From assembly GCA_013368325.1 (NCBI GenBank), contig JAACJK010000117.1, positions 124,001-188,000 on the forward strand: a stretch of 64,000 bases of DNA, in the 5' to 3' direction. The notes below the pieces were generated by a model. That model saw nothing but the letters and a program-made list of their open reading frames with translations. It had not been told where the DNA came from and did not search any database. The stretch is from Ephemerocybe angulata (Eukaryota; Basidiomycota; Agaricomycetes; Agaricales; Psathyrellaceae). The position numbers and the translations under genes are program-made. This document shows positions 58,498 through 64,000 of this stretch, one piece after another (the first letter of the stretch is position 1; every line of letters begins with the position of its first letter).

Positions 58498-59139
58498 CTA
58501 ATCGAGGTTCTCCTTGGCATCGGCCTCGACGTCAAAGTTGTCCACGAGATCGGGGACATCGTCGTCGTCCTCATCCTCCTCGCCCGACGCCTGCCGCTGC
58601 TGGCCCTGCTGGATCGCCTGGTAGCTCTCCGCGAGCTTGCGCAGCGACGCGAGCGAGTCGGGGCCCAGCTGGTTGAGGATGCCGGGCACGAGCTCGGTGA
58701 GCTCCTTCACGTGTCCGGTTCCGTAGATCGCGAACGTGTTGGCGGACACCGCGGCGTGGACTATCGCAAACGACAAACGGTCTCAGTCAGTCTGGAGTCT
58801 GGGAGCTCGGAGGCGCTGCGCGCGCGAGGCTGGCTGGCTTGTCGGACTCGCACCTTTTGGTGCCGTGAAGTGCAGCACATTTCCGTCCTCCCTGAACATG
58901 TTGACCTCCTCCACGCCGGGGATGGGCTGTACGTTCAGCTTCTTGAGCGCAGCCTGGAGCTTCTTGTCGTCCTGCGCGCCCGCAGGCTTCGTTTTCCGCA
59001 CCACCTTTCGGCGCACAGTCCCCTTGCCGCCTATTTTTCGCAATAAATAAATTAACTGAAAAAAGGCTGACCGTCGGGGCTCACCAATCCTGTTCGCAGC
59101 AGCCGCAGCCTGCAGCTTGGCCAGTTTGTTCAAGTCCAT
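58498..59139 (-). CDS. EGD1: Nascent polypeptide-associated complex subunit beta (EGD1/BTF3)
   Basis: A 164-residue beta-NAC subunit, which with alpha-NAC sits at the ribosomal exit tunnel and shields nascent chains from wrong targeting. Exons are 59139-59085, 59030-58854 and 58760-58498. It has the N-terminal helix [19 protein letters not shown] and the ribosome-binding basic motif [10 protein letters not shown]. The NAC domain follows ([31 protein letters not shown] in sequence with [17 protein letters not shown]), then [25 protein letters not shown] and an acidic C-terminus ([17 protein letters not shown]). Length and order match fungal EGD1. The gene is head-to-head with the acetyltransferase at 59307, only 167 bp away. 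Confidence 0.97.
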
Positions 59140-59306
59140 CGTCTAAGATTTCGTGGATGGCGACGCTAATCGGAGTCCGTGCTCACCCCGCGAGGATGCG
59201 CGAAATAAGGTTCACGCCAAACAGCCGCAAATACTGGGGAAAGCCAGCCACCCTCTGCCGCGCGCGCCGAGCCGGCAATGCCGAAGTCCTCTGAGCCTCC
59301 GCCACT
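59140..59306. promoter_or_regulatory. Shared bidirectional promoter of beta-NAC and acetyltransferase genes
   Basis: The 167 bp between the two divergent ATG codons must hold both leaders and core promoters. No TATA box was seen; the region is GC-rich. Confidence 0.65.
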
Positions 59307-60210
59307 ATGTCCTATCACATCCGCCCTGCCCGTCCAGACGACGTCGTGCGTCCAATACTTAGATTTATTTGAGCCTGCCGCCGGGCCCTGACAGCGCGTC
59401 CTTCTAGCACACGATTCTGGCGCTTATAACCGATCTTGTAGGTCGCACCCTGCCAGGGAGACTGGCACTTCCGATTCAGAGCGCTCAGCGACAGCCCAGG
59501 CGATCTATGAGAAAGAACCCGATGCGGTGAAAGCAACCCCAGACCTGGTGAGTCGAGTCCGCGCTGGTTCGCAGAACGCCCAGCAGCGAATAGTACTAGA
59601 CGCGCTTTAAACCGTGCGGTTGGTTCACAGCTGCGCAAGAACCTCTTTGGAGAGACCCCGTACGCCCACGCGCTGCTCGCCTTCAGCAGCGGTTCCGCCG
59701 ACGCGCCAGGCGAAGGCGAAGCCGTGGGCCTCGCGTTGTATTTCTTCAACTACAGCACGTGGACCGGAAAACCAGGACTCTACGTAAGTTATGCAGCATT
59801 GCATTGCCAGCGCGAGTCAGTGCACTTGATGAGTACCACCCCGTGCAGCTTGAGGATCTCTACGTGAAGCAGGACCAGCGCTCCAACGGCGTAGGCAAAG
59901 CCCTTTTCAGGGAGCTGGGCCAGGTCGCCGAAAACAAGGTAGGCGCCCGTGTCCTCCTTCCTGTCCTCCAATATTCTCATACCATATAGGGCTGTGCCCG
60001 CATGGATTGGGTCGTCCTAACCGTGAGTGCAAACTTACCCCAGTTCTACGAGTACTGGGGTGACGGCGGCTGATCTGCGTATTATGGGGACAGTGGAACC
60101 AGCCGTCCATCGACTTCTACGAGAAGCGCTTGGGCGCGACGCGCATGTCCGACTGGATGGGCATGAGGCTCGACGAGAAAGGCATTGCAGATCTGAAGAA
60201 TCTGGTCTGA
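59307..60210 (+). CDS. Diamine/polyamine N-acetyltransferase (SSAT-like GNAT)
   Basis: A 169-residue GNAT-fold acetyltransferase of the spermidine/spermine N1-acetyltransferase group, moving acetyl from acetyl-CoA to a polyamine or related amine. Seven exons: 59307-59345, 59408-59437, 59500-59547, 59631-59783, 59849-59938, 59990-60022 and 60094-60210. The translated order is typical: MSYHIRPARPDDV, HTILALITDL, AIYEKEPDAVKATPDL, LRKNLFGETPYAHALLAF, FFNYSTWTGKPGLYLEDLYV, then the acetyl-CoA loop QDQRSNGVGKALF and the C-terminal WNQPSIDFYEKRLGA. The acceptor of exon 3 was chosen because it alone gives the conserved L-A-x-YEKEPDAV join. Total length agrees with human SSAT (171 residues). It is probably cytosolic. 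Confidence 0.94.
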
Positions 60211-60419
60211 GCAGCGGTTATCTCGCCCGGCCTTCAATGATCACCTCTCCGTCAGTCAGTCATCTCGAGAGATCTCGTCGGTCGGATGCTGCGCGCCGGC
60301 GGACAACGGCTCTCGGTCTTGGAAGTTGGAGAGTATGCAGCGGTGTCGATGGAGAAAGCATTGAATGGATATGTCGATAAGAGGGAATATTATGATATAC
60401 ATTGGTATTATGGCCGTCG

Positions 60420-61241
60420 TTAAACGCCATCGTAGCTCGCGCCTCCAGCCTTCACAGCAAGCAATTAGCGTGAATACAGGGCAACTGGGAGAGAACAGCG
60501 ACGAACGAACGTACTTTCCGCATTTTCGTGACGATCTGATCCTCCCCCAGATCTTCCTTGTCGCGCGCTGCCACTTCAATGGAGTATACCCGCAACACGT
60601 TCTTGACGTCGGCGGTGTGGACGGAGATCTAGACACAACGGCGGTCAGTCAGTCAGTCACCCATGTGGATCTCGTCAAGAACTACTCTGCCTCGGCGAAA
60701 CGCAGAGCGCCAGGACAAGAACAAGAACAAGAACAAGACATACCTTCGCCTTCCTCATGACCTGTTTGCAGTTAGGCCCAATCCAAATCTACACATATTC
60801 ATTCCACGCCGTCGTCGTCGCCGCGTTAGATGTGTTGCGCCCGGATACGATGAGAAAGCTCGATATGAACGGACGAACCACAAGCGCGAATTTCTCCCGC
60901 GTCGACTCCTTGTCGTTCGAGTAGCTGACGCGCACGTACGCGAACGAGGCCTTGGCGTCGTCGAGAAGCTCCGTGAGCGCGCCCAGCCCGCCGGTGCCCG
61001 TCTTCGTGACCACGAGCTTGTCGGATCGGTCGGATGCGTAGTCCAGCAGCACGAAGTTCGTTTCCGACTTGTCAGATCGGACATCGAGGTACGCTGTGCT
61101 CGTTGTCAGTTCGGATTGGATTGAAAGCCGCTGCCATGGGCGCCCAGGGTTCATCCCAAGGGGTTGTCGTCGTGTGCGGCGGATAGGGGAGATGAACTCG
61201 AACGCACCCTCGTTGATAGCTGGGTCCGACACGTCTGCCAT
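60420..61241 (-). CDS. Coactosin-like ADF/cofilin-homology protein
   Basis: A 145-residue single ADF-H domain protein; coactosin binds F-actin and opposes capping. Exons are 61241-61208, 61093-60879, 60788-60744, 60628-60515 and 60449-60420. It starts MADVSDPAINEAYLDVRSDKS and continues NFVLLDYASDRSDKLVV, GTGGLGALTELLDDAKASFAYVRV, REKFALVVIWIGPNC, the basic helix KQVMRKAK and VSVHTADVKNVLRVYSIEV-like sequence (here ISVHTADVKNVLRVYSIEV), ending GGASYDGV. Length matches coactosins rather than multi-domain Abp1. The third intron carries an (ACAAGA)n microsatellite. It converges on the acetyltransferase gene with about 210 bp between stops, and is head-to-head with the RRG9-like gene. Confidence 0.94.
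60715..60740 (+). repeat. (ACAAGA)n microsatellite in a coactosin intron
   Basis: Four hexamer units next to the 5' splice site of intron 3. A GTCA tetramer run lies near 60645-60658 in the same intron. Confidence 0.85.
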
Positions 61242-61455
61242 TCCGACCTGGTCTCACTGTATATGCACTGGGTAGAGAGAAAGGAAAGGACGCTGGCGAG
61301 GCGTTTCCGGCGGTTGCTTAGAGCAGCTGTTCACAGCGACGACAACCCGTCCTCATCGCGGCGGAGTCTTAAAATTAGAGATCCGTTGATGTGACGGATG
61401 CGCGACAAAATATTGGCTAAATTCACGTTCATTCATGCATTCCACAACGACGGCC
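61242..61455. promoter_or_regulatory. Shared bidirectional promoter of coactosin and RRG9-like genes
   Basis: 214 bp between divergent start codons (measured to the ATG at 61456). No TATA box was seen. Confidence 0.6.
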
Positions 61456-62139
61456 ATGGCTTCCTCTCTACGAACCTTCCTGAACCTCCAACGTTCCTGC
61501 ACGCGTCACCAGATATCACGTCTCTACACCCCACATCCCTCCCTTCCAGCCCCAGCACCGAGATCCCCACTCCAATCTCGCAGCGTCGCAACAACCAGCG
61601 GGAAGCCCGCCCCAGCCAAAGCACCCCTCTCCATCCTCGAGGACGACGACGCCGAGATCGACCTCTCCGAAGACGACGACCTCGTAAACGGCCTCCGCCC
61701 CGGCACCGCGCCCCTCCACTTACGCAAACCCACTCCCACCAGCACCCCGGACGAATGGCGCGCACACCGCGCCGCAATTAAAGCGCGCTTCCCGGACGGC
61801 TGGGCGCCCCCGCGCAAGATCTCGCGCGAGGCCATGGCTGGGCTGCGCCAGCTGCACGCGCTGAACCCCGCGACGTTCACAACGGAGATCCTCGCGGACA
61901 AGTTCAGGATCAGTCCTGAGGCCGTGAGGAGGATCTTGAAGAGTAGGTGGGAGCCGAGTAGTGAGCGGAAGGCCAAGCTTGTGGAGAGGGAGAAGGCGGG
62001 TAAGAGTAAGAGGAGGGATGCTATGGATAGGAGGGAGAGGGATCAGGCGATGCCGTTTATGAAGGAGAAGTTGGCGCAGGAGGAGAGGGGGGAGGATCAG
62101 AGACGGGCGGGGCGGAATGGGGGGACCGGCTTACTTTGA
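61456..62139 (+). CDS. RRG9: Mitochondrial RRG9/neugrin-like protein
   Basis: A single-exon protein of 227 residues. The N-terminus (MASSLRTFLNLQRSCTRHQISRLY) is basic and Ser/Arg-rich, a mitochondrial presequence. The conserved part is DEWRAHRAAIKARFPDGWAPPRKISREAMAGLRQLH followed by FTTEILADKFRISPEAVRRILKSRW, the signature of Rrg9 and neugrin. These are needed for mitochondrial genome maintenance or ribosome function. A Lys/Arg/Glu-rich C-terminal helix follows. An in-frame ATG at 61435 would add seven residues; 61456 has the better context (GCCATGG). The gene is head-to-head with coactosin. The family assignment rests on motif memory. Confidence 0.82.
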   Translation: MASSLRTFLNLQRSCTRHQISRLYTPHPSLPAPAPRSPLQSRSVATTSGKPAPAKAPLSILEDDDAEIDLSEDDDLVNGLRPGTAPLHLRKPTPTSTPDEWRAHRAAIKARFPDGWAPPRKISREAMAGLRQLHALNPATFTTEILADKFRISPEAVRRILKSRWEPSSERKAKLVEREKAGKSKRRDAMDRRERDQAMPFMKEKLAQEERGEDQRRAGRNGGTGLL

Positions 62140-62328
62140 CTTGATTTGTGGGCTTGAGTCCGTGTCCCTCGATACCTTCACATTGGCACACGCACATACC
62201 GCGACTGTGTATCCACTTTCTATCCTAGGCCCGCTTGGTGGATCATTAAATACCGATTCGATCCTGTACATACAAGTTAATTGATCCTGTGGCGCTAACT
62301 AGGCGCCGCTAAGAAAACATCTACATAG

Positions 62329-62599
62329 GAGAGGGAGAAAGAGAGAGAGAGAGACTACGCTAGGTTGGTAGAGGAGAAAACATATCACGAGAGAGAGAGA
62401 CTACACTAAGTTGCTTGAGGAGAAGACATAACACGAGAGAGAGAGGGAGAAACACTACACTACGTTGCTTGGGAGGAAAACATAAGACGAGAGAGAGAGA
62501 GACTACACTACGTTGCTTGGATGGAAAACATAAGACGAGAGGGGGAGAGAGACTACACTAGGTTCTACACTAGGTTGCATGGACGGAACACATAAGATG
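62329..62599 (+). repeat. Minisatellite of about five 46-60 bp units
   Basis: Units begin with a GA-dinucleotide run (GAGAGAGAGAGA), then CTACACTA.GTTGCTTG, a purine stretch (GAGGA/GGAT) and AAACATAAGAC. Five imperfect copies in a row; the last has an internal duplication of TACACTAGGTT. Non-coding, 190 bp downstream of the RRG9-like gene. Confidence 0.88.
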
Positions 62600-63037
62600 A
62601 TGGTCGGACAGCTACGCTACTACTTAGTGGGAGAGTGGAGTTCGTCATATGAAGAAGACCCTGTCTACGATAAATGTAAGTGATACATAGTGAGGGGAGA
62701 TGGTCCGGTTCCAGAGAAGGATAAATAGGTTGCTGCGTTTATATACAGTCGCAACCATAGAAAAGAATAAAATATGCAGCTGACTCTGGAGTTCTGTGAC
62801 CTTGATGATAAATGACGATGGTGAAGTCCCAATAACTATAACTTCGGTAAATCCGAATGATAGATAGGCGCTGGAAATGGAGATCTGAACAAATGCAAGA
62901 AGCAGACGGCATAGTCGAGTGTCGATGTGGAGAGGATGGCATGGGGGCATAGAATGGGTAAGACCTCTCTAGATGTGTTCTAGACGAGCGGTCCGTGGCT
63001 GTATCTGCCTTCGAGGCGATGCGTGGGTCGCCAGTGG
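62600..63037. other. Intergenic region
   Basis: About 440 bp between the minisatellite and the P450 stop codon. Short ORFs on the minus strand only. No feature. Confidence 0.5.
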
Positions 63038-64000
63038 CTATAGAGCGATGGAGGTTTTGTTATACCCCAGCGAGAACGATCCCTGGGGTGGGCGGCAGAG
63101 GAGAATGTCGTTCCAGTTTGGGGTAGGAAGCGGGTACATCGGTTCACCCGAAGCATCTACGACGGAATGCTCGAACCCGAGCACGAACATCGCAGTGATG
63201 AGCTTCAGTTCCACCTTCGCCAGACGCGTCCCCAAACAGGTCGTTTTTCCTACACCAAACAACACAAATCGCAAGATGTCAGCGGACCCGTCTGGTAGAA
63301 GTTGTAAGGGAGATAGATAACGTACCTCCGCCCCAGCCAACGTAGCTGTAGGGCACACCGTCGGGCTCTTTCCGCGCAGGATCGAACTTCCAGGGATCTG
63401 GATAAAGCTCCGGATCGAGGTGGACGTCGCTAAAGGGGTAGATGACATAGGCGCCGCTGGGAATTAATTTGTTGTCGATGTAGAGGTCGGGGCCAAGGTT
63501 GCGTCGCATCGCCGTGTGAGGCTGGGCGACGCGGGTCGTCTCGCGGATGATGGCGTCAAGGACGGGCGTCTCCGCCTCCCACACTTCCAGCGGGATCGAG
63601 GCGAGGCGCTCTGACAGTCGCTGGGACGGGCTCGAGTTCGATGCCGACAAGAGTTTCTCGACTTCGTAAGCGGCCTTATTGCGCCAGTCTGTGTGGCCTC
63701 CGAGGAATGTCAAAAGCCATGACGCTATCAGGATTTGAAAAAAAAGAAGAAGAGGCGCGCATGTCAGCGAAGGTGGCCAAAGATTAATAACGTCCGTTAA
63801 TCACCTGTGGTGCCAGTGGCCCTCGCGCCGGCGATCAATAGTCCCATGATGAACTGCAGAACGAAACCTCGTAAGTACCTTGGAAGATGAGCATCAGAAT
63901 GGAATGGCAGGACGCACCCCCACGACCACGAGCTTGTCATCTCCAGCGTCGAGAAGCATCTGCAGAGTGTCATTGTGATGCACTCCAGACTGTTCTCGGT
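63038..64000 (-). CDS. Cytochrome P450, C-terminal half (5' end beyond the window)
   Basis: Exons visible are 64000-63918 (continuing outside), 63853-63805, 63724-63326 and 63249-63038, all in phase. Motifs in order: I-helix MGLLIAGARATGTTASW (the AGxxT box lies in AGARATGT), K-helix ETTR (ExxR) with VAQPHTAMRRNL, the meander WKFDPARKEPDG, and the heme loop WGGGKTTCLGTRLAKVE with the Cys ligand. The heme loop has Trp where most P450s have Phe, as in CYP8-type and some fatty-acid-oxidising enzymes. It is not related to the CYP51 at 26566. The substrate is unknown and the N-terminal half, with substrate recognition sites 1-3, is not visible. Confidence 0.92.

Noticed and set aside
58111..59046. 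311-codon plus-strand ORF opposite beta-NAC
   Set aside because: Antisense to a conserved gene; the translation has no recognisable features.
1..64000. CRISPR arrays, rRNA genes, prokaryotic operons
   Set aside because: None seen; the window is intron-rich fungal nuclear DNA.

Overview
The window is nuclear DNA of a filamentous basidiomycete, most likely an Agaricomycete (mushroom-forming fungus). The genes are dense on both strands, with many 50-60 base GT-AG introns. The gene families fit this group: a copper-fist regulator, a DUF1996 secreted protein, F-box paralogs, WW-like membrane proteins and CYP51. There is no CRISPR array, no rRNA gene, and no tRNA that I could recognise.

Layout. 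Bases 1-3392 are the 3' part of a DIRS/Ngaro-type tyrosine-recombinase retrotransposon with an RT-RNase H ORF, a YR ORF and two identical 132-bp terminal repeats. Next come a DJ-1/PfpI protein (-), a copper-fist transcription factor (-), a tandem pair of F-box-like genes (+), RAD52 (+), two paralogous GPI-anchored cysteine-rich proteins (+) and a WW-like multi-pass membrane protein (-). At 19.4-22.0 kb a 1.2-1.4 kb segment is duplicated in tandem, and each copy carries a small acidic protein gene. A small secreted protein (22.9 kb) and a gene-poor 2.8 kb stretch follow.

The stretch 26.5-35.7 kb holds conserved genes on the minus strand: CYP51, an XPG/FEN-like nuclease and the COPI alpha subunit. 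A second, larger WW-like membrane protein lies at 36-39.6 kb. The 40-49.4 kb stretch is accessory. It has an intact DUF1996 gene, a 10-exon uncharacterised multidomain gene, a 5'-truncated and frameshifted DUF1996 pseudogene, and a small secreted protein made of two 42-residue repeats rich in dibasic sites.

The last part holds a 1957-residue Q-rich protein with three C-terminal LIM domains (paxillin-like), a low-confidence small cysteine-containing gene, and two head-to-head pairs: beta-NAC/diamine acetyltransferase and coactosin/RRG9-like. A 50-60 bp minisatellite and the 3' half of a second P450 close the window.

Housekeeping functions seen are secretion (COPI), nascent-chain handling (NAC), sterol synthesis (CYP51), recombination (RAD52, XPG-like nuclease), actin and polarity (coactosin, LIM protein), mitochondrial function (RRG9-like) and metal regulation (copper fist). 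The least described material is the small secreted repeat protein, the cysteine-rich GPI pair, the tandem acidic-protein loci and the gene at 42.4-46.4 kb. Gene models were built by hand from splice motifs and reading-phase continuity; terminal exons of unfamiliar genes are the least secure.
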